A stretch of 64,000 bases of DNA from Dysidea avara (Eukaryota; Porifera; Demospongiae; Dictyoceratida; Dysideidae), in NCBI RefSeq assembly GCF_963678975.1, contig NC_089275.1, positions 11,625,682-11,689,681 on the forward strand, read 5' to 3'. The notes beneath the pieces are model-generated. The model saw only the letters and a program-made list of their open reading frames with translations, did no database searches and had not been told where the DNA came from. Shown one piece after another: positions 24,381 through 37,000 of the stretch; the stretch's first letter is position 1, and each line of letters begins with the position of its first letter. Both the position numbers and the translations under genes were made by a program.

Positions 24381-25212
24381 AATTATACATGCAGCTGAAT
24401 GCTTTATTAGTGTGACTGTTCTATTAGAGTATCTCGATCTCGCATTTGCTGCATGTAGTTTCCTTTCGAATCATAACTCAGTGATTTGTAATCCGATTCT
24501 TCTGTACTACTGCAAGAACTTTCTATGATGATTATTCCAGCTACATACTGATTTTCAGCTCGTTGCTCTAAGCGGTTTGCCTGGTAGACACGAAAACTAA
24601 TAGCTTTTTTATTCATAAAAATCGATCGCGTAATTTTTACACAGGTTGGGTTTTGTGTCATATCTCCATGGTCTTTATCCCGATTCTTTTCAAACCACAA
24701 AAAGGCACTCCTACGATGGTTGCTCCATCTACATATCAATTTTCAACTGATTCCTCCAAGGGGTTTAGCCTGTAGGCGTGACAGACCTTCGACCTTATTT
24801 TACGCAAATAATTGGTCATAACTCCGTGAATGTTCATCGGATTCCTACCAAAGTTGGTACGGAGATCCGCCTTAATGAGCCCTTTACGTGTGCCAACTTT
24901 CAGCCCAATCCGAGCACGCATTCGTGTTTTATGGCGAAATTTGCGAAGTGTGCGAAATGAAGAAGATGAAGAAGAAAAAAACGAAGAAATTAAAACGAAA
25001 TTTTGTTCGCTCGTATCTCGGAAATGGCTGGAGCGATTTTCTTCAAATTTGGTATGTAGACTCCCCTAACCTGGCGGCACGTCTCTAGCAAATTTGGTTC
25101 CAATTGGATAAGGGATCACAGAGCTACATAGGTGTGAAAATTGCGTTTTCTTTCTTCCTGTTAATATACTCACGGTGTGGCGCGCCAGCTTCTTGGGCCG
25201 CACGACACACTA
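24381..25212. repeat. Right terminal arm of the giant inverted repeat
   Basis: Inverted copy of 13495-14330. Contains TGACTGTTCTATTAGAGTAT at 24413. Open frames on both strands (24736-25088) mirror those in the left arm and are not counted as genes. Confidence 0.85.
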
Positions 25213-25374
25213 TCGTGTGTCTTGATAGAACATTCAGAGGGTAAAATTTTGATCTCAAAAGGTATTGCTACAACTAGTGCCCTCACTCTAGCTAAGAAAG
25301 ACCAGACTTTTAGTGTAATCAGTGTCTCACTGAGCTATGTATGTAGCTACTGGCTATGTTTATATCTGTTTATA

Positions 25375-26856
25375 CCGAGGGGTCACTAACTCACGAAAAA
25401 GGGGTACGGATTTCAAAATCTTGAACAAATTTCTCAAGATTTCACGGATTTCTCAAGATTTCACAAAATCGAACGAGAGCTGCAAAATTTGATTTCAAAT
25501 TACAGGTTGGTGTAGAGTGATAAGTTCTGAAATCACCAAAAATAGTGGGAGAAAGAAACAGAAGTTCAGCAGGCATGCAGGAGCAAAGCCTCACGAAATT
25601 GAGAGGAATTGCGAAGCCATATAAAACCAGGAGTAAAGCCAAGGCATAACTATTAAAAATGAAACCCTACAAAACTAGGAGTAACTTGCAGCTGAAGCCC
25701 TATAAACCAGGAAACAAAGCCAATCATTCAGGGTAAATCCCGTGCAAAACCCCTCAAAACCAGGAACAACTGTCCGGCAAAGTTCTATCTGGTGTGAAAC
25801 CCACAAAACCAGGAGCATCTGTATAATTATGTTTAAGTTGCTTTTGTAGTTGGTGTGCTGCTAAGTTAATGAAGTTTGTGTTGTTAAGTAAGTTTGTAGT
25901 TTGCTAAGTAAATTCGAAGCAGAGTGGATCATCGGATTTCATTCTTACTTTTGTGCAGGAGCAGTTTGCATGGCTTCTTTCCCCCAGCTCCTAGTTTTGT
26001 TTGGCTTCCACAACTCGCTTAATACAAATCCGAAGCGAAGCAGTAGATTTAATTCTTACTTTTGAACAGTTAGCTAGCATGGATTCTCTCCTGCATGGTT
26101 TTGTGCGGCTTCTTTCCCACAGCTCCTGGTTTTGTTTGGCTTCCACAACTCGCTTAATACAATTCCAAAATGGAGCGGAACATAGGATTTTATTCACAGT
26201 TTGCATGGATTCTCTCCTGGTTTTGTGTGGCTTCTTCCCACAACTCCTGGTTTTGTTTGGCTTCCACAACTCGCTTAATACAAATCCGAAACGGAGCGGA
26301 ATATCGGATTTCATTCTTACTTTTGAACAGTTAGCATGGATTCTCTCCTGGTTTTGTGTGGCTTCTTCCCACAACTCCTGGCTTCCACAACTCGCTTAAT
26401 ACAAATCCGAAACGGAGCGGAATATCGGATTTCATTCTTACTTTTGAACAGTTAGCATGGATTCTCTCCTAGTTTTGTGTGGCTTCTTCCCACAACTCCT
26501 GGTTTTGTTTGGCTTCCACAACTCGCTTAATACAAATCCGAAACGGAGCGGAATATCGGATTTCATTCTTACTTTAGAACAGTTTGCATGGATTCTATAG
26601 ATCTCCTGGTTTTGTACGGCTTCTTTCTCACAGCTCCTGGTTTGTGCGGCTTCCACAACTTGATTAATACAGAAGCGAAGCGGAACATCGGATTTCATTC
26701 TTACTGTGCAGGACGAGGTGCAGGAGCAGTTGAGTGTAAGCTATGGTACCAGAACGAGTATAGAATCAGAATCACGATAACAACATAAGATTTCGTATTT
26801 CAGGCAGGATTTCACTGAAGGTGTACGAGATTTCGAATCAGTTGGTGACCCCTCGG
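25375..26856. mobile_element. Foldback DNA element with perfect 6-bp target duplication
   Basis: The terminal inverted repeat CCGAGGGGTCACTAACT (25375) pairs with AGTTGGTGACCCCTCGG (ending 26856). TTTATA flanks both sides exactly (25369-25374 and 26857-26862). The left half carries scattered AAAACCAGGAG motifs, the right half many CTCCTGGTTTTG motifs in inverted orientation, so the element can fold back. No transposase is encoded; it must be non-autonomous. The superfamily was not recognised. Confidence 0.88.
25965..26700. repeat. Tandem repeat of about 120-140 bp within the foldback element
   Basis: About five to six units sharing GGCTTCCACAACTCGCTTAA, AATACAAATCCGAAACGGAG and ATTTCATTCTTACTTTTGAA. 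The 127- and 132-residue open frames here are translations of the repeat on both strands, not genes. Confidence 0.9.
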
Positions 26857-26994
26857 TTTATACAGGGGCATAGCCAGGATTTTCTACATATGTAAGACAT
26901 ATTACAAGACAGCAGCTGCGATAACCTTGAGTGGCCATTATATATGTGGGTCAGGTTTGCACAAACCATGAACCAATTGAACCAACGGTCCTAC

Positions 26995-27327
26995 CAGGGG
27001 CGGATCCAGAGTTTGGAAAGAGGGGGGGGCACCTTTCTAAAAAACAGCTGAAGACCAAAAAAACTTGCTGAAAACCAGTTGAAGACCAAAAAAAAAGGTC
27101 ACGACAATAATAGCTAGTTATCCTTACCAACTATATCATGTCTGTTATGTAAAATAAAATCCTATTTATAGCTTCATAGGTAAGCTACACTGCCTCATGA
27201 ACATTGTGACTGCTTTATTAGAGTAATTGACTGCTCTATTAGAGTATCTCGATCTTGTATGCAATTTCTTGAAGGGGGGGGGGGGGGGGGCATTTGCCCC
27301 AAATGCCCCATCCTGGATCCGCCACTG
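26995..27327. mobile_element. MITE with CAGGGGCGGATCCAG ends
   Basis: The ends CAGGGGCGGATCCAG and CTGGATCCGCCACTG are inverted; CCTAC lies directly outside both ends (26990-26994, 27328-27332). The interior is poly-purine rich and contains two CTCTATTAGAGTA-type motifs. A related element with a 5-base duplication is at 38594-38872. Confidence 0.8.
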
Positions 27328-27332
27328 CCTAC

Positions 27333-28312
27333 CCATGCATCATGTGTGCAAATGATCACATAAAGTAATGCTGATTCATCGATGATTCAACATTTATGCA
27401 ATGTGACCTTCAAAAGTAGTACAGAGTTGTGCCAGTGTGCAAGTAACTACCGGAGAACTCCAGGGTTGTAGTCTATATAATGATTTTTAATTTTATGAAT
27501 TCTGCTTCTGAAAGGGGGTTTGTCTGAACAATCTGAACCCCCTACCTCTGGCTACCTTGTTGCTACCTTGTTGTAATAATATGGTTTGCAACTAGAACCA
27601 GAAACATGCCTGAAAATACAGTAATTATAAGTTTTATTTATTTTTTATTACTTTAATTTTTTACAGTTAACAGTTAGTTATTTTAAAGCATTGGATTTAC
27701 TCTGTGTGTTAAGTATTATCTACTGCCGAATTGGATCCTAAACAATTTTGGGAAGTATGCTCTTACACTGTATTTATTTACTGTGCACTTATACACATCA
27801 TGAACTTGTGTTGTATGCTTGGTACAATGGGAGAGTATATGCACTTCACAAGTGCTTTCATTATATAAATTCATGGTCACCAAGTATACCAACAAATATT
27901 TATGAAATCATAGCTCACTGCTGCTGCTTATCCAACCCCATATTATGTAGCTGTATGTAGGTGGATTCATTAGTTGTGTTACATGTATATGTACATGGTT
28001 TAACCAACTGCTTTTGTGTTCTCTCTTGCTGTAACATTGCAATTCATAACAACAAATCATGTTGCGTTTCATGTTTGTTTGTTCTATGGACCCCTTAGGT
28101 TGGTCATCCTATACTACATATATGGGATTAATACTGGTGATGGCATACTGTATGCAGGCTGAAGTGCCTAATACTGATGTTAATACTCTGTGGTCACTTT
28201 AGTTCAATGCACATTTTACTTGCAACCTCCTCTGGGACCCCATGCAGATTATTGAATGATTATGCTTGTGTGCACATGTTTATAAGGTATATTTGTATTT
28301 ATCTAATTACAG
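27333..28312. other. No gene recognised upstream of the orphan exon
   Basis: Short frames only. No upstream exon encoding the first half of a CBM48 domain (the FxGSFxxW part) could be found. Confidence 0.45.
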
Positions 28313-28462
28313 GGACTGTAAAATTACCTGAAGGAGAATATCAATACAAATTCATAGTCGATGAAGAATGGGTCCATGACCCTCAAGAAGAATCAGTCTA
28401 CAACAATTTCGGTAGCAGAAACAATGTTCTGAAAATAACATCAAAGGACTTTGAAGCATCAG
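28313..28462 (+). CDS. Orphan exon: glycogen-binding (CBM48) domain of AMPK beta type
   Basis: A 150-base open exon between acceptor TCTAATTACAG and donor GTTTGT, phase 1 on both sides. It encodes LPEGEYQYKFIVDEEWVHDP and then ESVYNNFGSRNNVLKI. This matches the second half of the AMP-activated kinase beta-subunit carbohydrate-binding module, whose LPEGxHQYKFFVDGxWxHDP motif is distinctive. The first half of the module and the C-terminal alpha/gamma-binding domain are not seen within several kilobases. It may be an exon of a long-intron gene, a copied fragment, or part of another CBM48 protein. A dispersed repeat starts 70 bases downstream, and the frame runs into it. Confidence 0.6.
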
Positions 28463-28529
28463 GTTTGTCATTCAGTCCCCCCAGGAGAATACACTCTAAG
28501 TCCACAATACATGCACAGTTTGTACTGCT

Positions 28530-28620
28530 GTATTGTATGCCAAAGGGACCTGTTGGGACATCTACCAGCAAAACATTGAACCCGTTGAGTTGTGCCTGTC
28601 TGAAGACATCAGTATATACA
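28530..28620 (+). repeat. Fragment of a dispersed repeat (family also at 33840 and 58560)
   Basis: TATGCCAAAGGGACCTGTTG and GCCTGTCTGAAGACATCAGT match 34164-34265 and 59040-59150. The open frame running here from 28177 is a fusion of the exon-like part and this repeat. Confidence 0.6.
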
Positions 28621-28962
28621 CCAGTCAGTAAATTTTAAAAATTTGTAGCAATTTCGAAGTACAAACAGTGTGAATTATATAAAATTCCAATAAAAATAGA
28701 CCCAGTGATTTCCTGGGTTGACTGTTTATACCTACGACATGTTATTTATTCTACTAACACTTAGTTGCTAGATGTTAATGCGCTTTTATAGCCACCATGC
28801 ACGAATCCTCTGTGGTGACTTCCCTCTGCCCACTAAACTGCGTAACACTGAATGATGTCTAGAAATACTGCAACAACATCACTTGTATTTAATTAAGTCA
28901 GTACTTTAGTATTTTAACATGTATTTCTTAGTTGCAGACATCTCTGATAATATGGATATTAG

Positions 28963-29476
28963 CAGTGTTGGGAGTAATGCGTTACTTATGTAATGCGTTA
29001 CGTAATATTGTTACTTTTGTGGTAACTAAGTAATACGAAATATGCTATAAAAAAACAGGTAATATAACTCATGTTACTTTGCTTGCAAATGTAATGCGTT
29101 ACCTAAGTAATATAGTTACTGTAATGAGTCTAATATTACGTAATATTATTACTTCAAGTAACGAAGTTACTAATCTCGTTAGTAATCACTGAGTAACGCC
29201 TAGCCACAACAAAGTAATGAAGCTTACTGAATGAAGCTTATTCACCAGCTTCTTACTTATAACCAAGATTTGCACATTGTCCAACAATGCAATCATGTCA
29301 CGTGGTAAGCTGATAGTTTCACACGTGACAGCTTAAGGCTGTGGACACAAAGTAATATAATATGTAATATTATTATAGTTACTTTATTTTATGGGTAATA
29401 TGTAACTGTAACTAAATTGTTCAGTTGCAAGTAATATGTAACTAGTTACTTTTACAAAGTAACTTGCCCAACACTG
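28963..29476. mobile_element. hAT-type MITE with perfect 8-bp target duplication
   Basis: Ends CAGTGTTGGG and CCCAACACTG; GATATTAG occurs directly outside both (28955-28962 and 29477-29484). The interior consists of TAATGCGTTAC and AAGTAACT-type modules. The 8-bp duplication is the hallmark of the hAT superfamily. No transposase. Confidence 0.93.
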
Positions 29477-29484
29477 GATATTAG

Positions 29485-31068
29485 TATGTATCAAACTTCT
29501 CTGATAAGGGAGGTTCCACTGTACCCCAAAAGCATCATTAGAAAACTCATTCATTTAATTTGCACCTCAATGTATATGCAAACAGTAGGTAAGTTGACCT
29601 ATCTTGTAGCACAATAGTATATTATTGCTTTATTTTACAAACCCATGGAGGTTGCACTTTCTCACAAAACATGGACCAGAACTAGCCTCACTATACACTA
29701 CCTTCCTGGTGTCTTGGCAGTATAATCAAGCCCAAAAGTGAATCAAAGACTTCTAAATTCTAACAAGTCTTTGACTGCTGCTTCACATGGCACATGAAGC
29801 TTGTTTGTGGAACTGGTAGTTGATTGTTTCACTTAGGCTATTTCTCTGAAATAGTTATGCAGTAGCTAGGCAACATAATAAATATAATTAGTGTGCTAAT
29901 TATGCGACACAAGTGACCTAATGCAGTCAGCTGCAGACCTTTTTTCAGGGGTGCTTATATTCTAAGCTTACAGTACTAGATCACTCTATCATACAGTATC
30001 ATATGGTAATACTAGAGATCCCCCAAAAAATGGCGCACACTGACTAAAATTCCACCTTTAAGAATCATCCTAGAAACATCTTTCATGACAATATGTGGAA
30101 TAATATTAGTCTATCTAACATCAAATACAGCATTAAAAGCAAAAAAAACACTTACAGGCAGCGAGATATAAATTTTTTTAAATCACTGAAACTTGAGTTT
30201 TCATCTGACTGCCAGCCTATCTGCTTGCCTGCTTGACCACAATTGCAAGGCTGGAGACCAAATGAAGCAGAGAACAGCCACCATTTTACACCGCAATAAC
30301 AAAATCACCAACCTTTGTTGGTAGCTGTATTCATAATGCTAGCGCAATGAAAATATGAAATAGTGACACACACCGGTGAAAGGCTAACTCGAGATACTCT
30401 AATACAGCAGTCACCCTAATAGAACAGTCACACGTGTATAACTGTAAACTATAACAACAAAAAAAACACTAGTATATTAACAAAGATTTGGACTAAAATA
30501 CAGTAAATCCCAAAACCATGCAGCCTCACAATACCTTCATGGCATCTTGGCATAGTATTGGTTGAGATATACAGTGGAACCTCAGTTATGCAAGCCCCTT
30601 AGGACCATGGGTGGAAATCTGAAAAGTCCATATCTCTGAAACTGTGTATGAATAACCTTAAAATAGCATAAAGAAAAAATTTACAAATATCAGTATATTC
30701 AACTACCCTAATAGAACAGTCATTACTCTAATAGTCGCACATCTTCAGATTGATTGTGGAATTAAGTTTCTTGCTACTCTTTTCAAAGCATGCTAAGGAG
30801 TTCCTTTGACTGAAATGGAGCTATTTTTAATACAGGTGAGTTCTATAACAAAGTTCTAGACACCTGCGCGCTAAGTAATTTGAGCCATTAATGGTGAAGT
30901 GGTGTTTATGCACAACTGTAGTTTTATAATCTATTCACAAGTAATACCTGGCAACACTTTTATCAAGTTACATTTTGATGTCCTGCGTCTCTTTGGTCGT
31001 ATAGCTAGCAAGACCTTGTATAGGCTGTATAGTCATCATGCACACATGTTTATATTGCCAAATACAGT
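29485..31068. other. No gene; repeat fragments
   Basis: 29715 (CTTGGCAGTATAATCAAGCC) resembles the element at 5446. At 30392-30433 and 30706-30735 are CTAATAGAACAGTCA motifs. TACAGTGGAACCTCAGTTAT at 30570 is one end of a pogo-like MITE whose other end is missing (complete relative at 37295). Confidence 0.5.
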
Positions 31069-34000
31069 ATGTTCATTACATACTCCATTGCAGAAAAGAA
31101 AGTCAACAAAGCAATGATTAACTTTATGTTAGAAGCTTGTAGAAAAGGAGAAACAATGAAAGTGAGGTTTGGTAGAGTGCTCTTCATTGGAGCATCTGGT
31201 GCAGGAAAAACAAGTTTTTGTAACTTGTTGCTAAGGAAAGCTTTCGAACCAAAACACATCAGTACTGGATTACATAAATACGATCGTGTATCTGCAATTA
31301 AAATTAGTATGCAGCAATCTGATAATCATGTACAATTTAGCGTGCTTGATTTAGAAAAAGAAATTGATGAATTACGATCACGTTTAAATTTCATCACTGA
31401 GCATTCACAAGGTACTGACCTCTCACAGTCTGAAGAGTCTGATGGTAAATATGAAGAGAAGACAGAAACTGATCTAAATAAACTTTGTAGTGTAGAACGT
31501 TCTATAGCAAAAGATTCAGAAAGCAATACAAGGCTTCCAACATTTAATAAGGATGACACATGGAATATTTTAACTTTTCTAGATACAGGTGGACAGCCAC
31601 AGTTTATTAGCATGTTACCAGCTGTAAACAGTTGTGCAATGGTCACCTTTATTATACATAACATGACTAACAAGCTTAGTAGTCCTGTTACTGTAACTCA
31701 TGGTGACAAAGATGGTAATTTATCATATAGTCCATACCCCATGGGGTGTACATATCTCCAACTTATAAGAAGTTTGATTTCATTTGTTGGTAGTAATCAA
31801 TTAGGAAGGAGGAGAGAAGAAATATTCAATGATATAATCGTAACTAAAAAGCAAAATAGGTCATATGTATCTTTTGTTGGAACCCACCTGGATAAATGTA
31901 CTATTGAGGCTCGAAAATCACTTGGTAATATTGACAAAGAATTGAATTTTGTTGTATCTGACTCCCCACTATCACATGTATGGAAGAAAGTACATAAAAA
32001 TTACAAAGTTTTAATTCCAGTTAATAATACAACAGCAGACACAGATGATGAAGATCAGTGTGCAAGTGTAATTCGTAACAAGTTATATGAGGCTCTGTGT
32101 GAACAGAATACATATGAAGTTCCAATCGTATGGCTAATCCTAGAACTTGAAATTCGTCAAATATGTAAGGAAAGACAAAACTATGCTATATCATATGCTG
32201 AAGTTGTCACATTGTGTAGAGAGAAAAAATTACTAGACAAAGAAGATGACATTAAAAATGGGCTAAGGTTTCATCATCTCTTTGGTACTTTATTGTATTT
32301 TGAAGATGTGGTAGAAATGAGTGATATTATTTTTACTGATCTCCAGTGGTTGTTTGATAAACTCACTGATATAGTAGAACTATCATGTGATAATTCAGAT
32401 GTTAAAGCTTCACAGGATTTTGAGCACAAAGGTATATTTAGATCTACCATGTTGGATAGACTTAACTTTTCCATAAATGACATTAACATTGCAAACAAAG
32501 ACTTCAAGAAGTCATTTTTGAAATTTCTAGAATATTTGAGGATAATTGCTCCTATACACCAAACAAATTGTATTACTGAAAAATATTTTATGCCGTGTCT
32601 TCTTACATTTGAAAACTGTGAAAGCCAAAGTGACTTTCTTAGTTCCTATGGAGATCAGATAACTAATGGAAACATCAAAGTATGTCCATTACTATTACAT
32701 TTTACACCATGCTCAGAATCTAGTGGACCACTTGATGCATTCCCTCGAGGTATCTTTTGCTATCTGGTGGTAGAACTCCTCCAAGATGTCTCAAAATGGA
32801 ATCTGGTGTGGTCAATATCCAGGTGTGAAGTGTTTGGTAACTTAGTCACACTATCACATACACGCACCGGTCATAAAGTAACCTTGATAGACAGAATTTT
32901 GTTTTTGGAAGTTCAAATACGTCATAAGGATAACAGTCAGTCCTCCATCCATTTCCAAGTCAAAGAAGCTTTAGAAGAAAGTTTAGTAGAAATATGTAAC
33001 CAGTTTAATTATTATGACTTTGAAATATCTTTTGGATTTTTATGTAAAGAGTGTCAAGGTGGAGAAACACACATGGCAAAGTTATCTGTAAACTATCAAA
33101 CGTGTGAATGTTATTTTGGGAAGACTACTAGAGTCACCAATTCACACAGAATTTGGTTTGAAAAAGTATGTGAGTGTAAGCATTACATAAATGTGCAACA
33201 AGTATCGAGTATTCTTAGTACACTATTTTGTACATAATTTATGGCTTGAATGTTCTCAATCTTACAACTGAACATGCAATTCCATTTTACACTTATAATT
33301 AAGTTACGTATGTACTGTAGTTATTTTTGAAGTACTGTAGTTATTTTGAAGTAGTGTAGTTGCATTGTATTATTAGATTTGAATAGTATTCTTGCAGACC
33401 TTCAGCACTTGTGCTGTGAAGCCTTAATACATACAAACTAATGTATAATCATATATATAAGAGTTTACATTAACTATCTATACGTTTAATAATCCTGTCA
33501 GTTGACTTGTTTTAAGTAGTGATATTTTTGAAAAGTGTTATGATGATGAATATATTACAGGAAAAATCCTCAACACAAAGAATACACTGCGGTATGTATA
33601 ATCATATACATATGTGTAGCTATCCTTAATTGTGTGCATCATTGTATATAACAACTAAATAGTTATAAGGAAAAATTAAGAGTTTTAATTACCCACAACT
33701 GAAATAAGGATTAAATGTCCATTGGTATATCTTCGGGTGTAGGCAACCTCCCTTGTTTCACTACTGTAATTAAATTCTAAATTTTTCCTTATACTAATTT
33801 GTTTATGTAATTTTTTGTAACACTATTATTACTGGTGAACCCACCATACTTCATTAGAACGGTATTGGTTTATTGTTTTCTTCTGAACGCACCTCAACTA
33901 TCAATTAGTGAAATAGTAAAGTGGCCATTATACTTTGTTGTCAGCTATGTTCAGCCTGTTACACAGTGTTAAAAACAAAGAAACACTAAGAGAAGGACCT

Positions 34001-37000
34001 CTGCTATTGATCAGTCCCAATGGAAACTCGGACAATTCCTATGAAACATAGGGAAGTCATCACACTGCACTACCACGAATCGACACCTTGCGTTGTCAGC
34101 AAAGATAAATGGGACACAAGGGAGGACACAGGTAAGTCCATGAAGCATACATTGTACTACGGTATGCCAAAAGGCACCTGTTGGGCTGAAGCAACGTCAA
34201 ACAGTGAAAACACATAGCCGTAGCCATTATTAAGTTACGCTTGTCTGAATGCATCAGTCAGGCAGGTAATCTTGTGGGCATGACAACAAACTGTTCTATT
34301 TTTATGCAAATAATTGTTCTCACCGGATTTGCACCAAACTTTATGCTAAAAGTTTCTTTTGGACACCTTTAGGTTTACCAAATTTCAGTGCGATCGGATA
34401 ATGTGTTTGTGTTTTATAACAGTTTTTGCAAAGTGTGTGAAAAGAAAAAAAATGAAGGGAAGAAACTGAAATTTTGGTTGCTCATATCTCAGAAATGACT
34501 GGGGCGATCTTCTTCAAATTTGATATGTGAGATCCCCTACCAGGTGGGCATTGCTACTGTAAATTTTGTTGTGATCAGATAAGAGAACATGGAGCTACGT
34601 AAATATGTGTGAAAATTGTGTTTACTTTCTTGCTGTCAATATACTCATCATGTGGTATGCCAGCTTCTTGGGCTGCATGACTCACTACTGTGTGTCTTGA
34701 TACATTTGTCAGTGTTCAGTTTCATCTTCGATTTTCTCTCCCACTCTTCAAGGGTATTCAAATCATTTTGTAGAAATTCTAGAGGAAGCTTGCATCTCAA
34801 TTTGTCTATACAATATACAGTCATCAGCACACAAGCAACATGACGATATTATCAGACTAGAAATATCATTGATAGAATAGGAGGGGCTCCAGTACTGTGT
34901 CCTGTGGGACACCACTCACTACCTCTGTAGAACCTGAATAGCATCCACCACAGACAACTTGTTGAGTGCAAGAGAATGCCTATATCTGGTTGAAACGCTT
35001 GAATGAGTACATTGTTGGAGAAGAAAGAATAAGGTTCCAATCTCTGCTGTTGCATACCACTGTAGCTGCAGTATAGACCTAGCTCCATCACAGCATGGGT
35101 TATGAATTGCTCCATCTTTGGTAAAAAATCCATTCATGTAGCTGTCAAGGCTGGTGGGTAACAATGCTTTAAATTATTAAAATACATTTTTCTTTGAAAT
35201 AACAATGCGCCCATTTGGGTTATTTTTCAAAATCCAGCCACATACAATCATCACTCATCCCCATTATAACTTGGCATCTCTCATAAACCTCCAGTACACG
35301 TTTACTGGTCCTCAGGAAGCTCAGAGTAACAATTCCACTTTGTTAGTATTCTCTCTGGATCACATGATTTCATGTGAGATTGACCTAATCCATTGCATGT
35401 GACTGGATTTAGCAAAATCAACCAAATTGCTGCACTATCAGGCTATTAATTTTCACATCTAACTTGCCTTCAACTTGTCGGGTCTGCTTTTGGTAGACTG
35501 TTTTCAGGCAGCATGCCAGACATCTGTACAGGTCTGTGAACAATGGGGTAGTGCTTTAGAGGATTCAAACACTCTGGACAGTCAAGTAGGAAGCTGAATG
35601 TGTGATGTATGTCTGTTTTGTGAGATTTCAGTCTATTTCCTGCCTCTGAGGGCTGTTTTGTGGCTACCTTAATTACCACCCTTGTCCATTTTGTAGTTTA
35701 TATCTTGCTGACCCCACCACCCCCCACCCTCCACCCCTTTTGAGGACTCGTGATACAGCAACACTGTTGAAAAAGGCTATCTAAAATTAAAGAGGCACCA
35801 ATAATGATATTTTTATCATTATCAGCCTTTTATGATGGTATCGGATTGGTATCGGTTATAGTTTAAGTGGCCAATGCCATAACCAATACTTTTGTATGAC
35901 ATCATTTAACTGTTTCTCAAAATGGTGGCATATATACGTAGCGAGTGGAATGAGACTATTAAAAATCATGAATTACTTAAAAGAAGCCAGTGATTATGAT
36001 TGTTAGTACAGTTGAATGAGCAGTAGGCCATGAAACAAGATTCATTGAAGCCATATGTGCTGATTGAATGCCATGAATCAATGCGTGATGGCCACAAAAC
36101 CAACAAGCAGTGCTATAAATCGTATTTTAAGTAATATAAGTTGGCTTATTAAACAGTGGTGATACTGGCTGTTGCTTGAAAATAATGCCTCTTTTGCCAA
36201 GTATCGGTATTGGCCAGGTATCGGTCAAGAGTCCACTAAACATGTATCGGTATTGGATCAGCAGATAGAAAGTGGTATCAGTGCATCCCTACTAAAAATG
36301 GCAGGAAACTCTACAAGGATTACCTCTGGTCACCAGGTGCTCTTAAGGTTATGAATTGCTCCATTTTTGATGAAAATCCATATGTGTACTGTAACTTTCA
36401 AGGCTGGTGAATAACAATGCTTTAAATACTTTAGGTTTAAGGAAGAAAATCCATCTCTCCTGGAAGAAGACTGAGTGTGGCCCCGACTAGACATTGGGTG
36501 ACCTGCAGTTCAAATCCTGGGGTTGGAGGGATTTTTTTCCTTACCTTGGCCCCTTTTCTGTTACACCTTATCAGTCAGTAAGTCAAGTCACTAGGTCTAA
36601 GTCCTTGAAATTAGGTTAGGTAATCCTAAGGCTGCAGCACATGTTGCTGTCAGACCTTCAGTGCTGGTCACTGTAAAGTGCTAATAATAATAATAAATTA
36701 TTAAAATATGTTTTACCTTGAATCAACAATGCATCCATATGAGTTATTTTCAAAATCCAGTTACATTATGTCAAACCAATATATGCTGTGTCATTATTGG
36801 CTCCCTTATTAGATGTACAATTATAAGTTGGAGAGTGTCCAGCGACTTGCTACCAAATTTGTCATGCTGAATTACTCTTGGACAAGTAGTGTCACTCATA
36901 TGCTTAATTCACTGAAGTGAAACAGTGTTGAAACTCAAAATAAAGAACTGCGTTTACTTACGTACATTCTACAAAATTATCCACGAATGTGTAAATTTGC

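Larger units (their letters stand above)
13495..25227. mobile_element. Giant inverted-repeat (foldback-like) structure enclosing a subtilase gene
   Basis: The sequence starting TAGTGTGACGTGCGGCCC at 13495 is inverted as GGGCCGCACGACACACTA ending at 25212. A related fragment at 34290-34702 suggests the true right end may run to about 25227. From outside in, each arm carries about 0.8 kb of unique terminal sequence, then a 31-bp satellite array in opposite orientation, then about 100 bases of spacer and a 340-bp hairpin unit. The left arm is thus about 13495-16718 and the right about 22343-25212. The 5.6-kb centre (16719-22342) holds an intact subtilase gene, a LINE nested in a MITE, and another MITE. 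No transposase is visible, so any movement would need one supplied in trans. The alternative is two opposite copies of a 3-kb element flanking ordinary host DNA. Confidence 0.72.

Noticed and set aside
25991..26399. Overlapping 127- and 132-residue frames on both strands
   Set aside because: Both read through the tandem repeat of a foldback element and merely repeat the same peptide unit.
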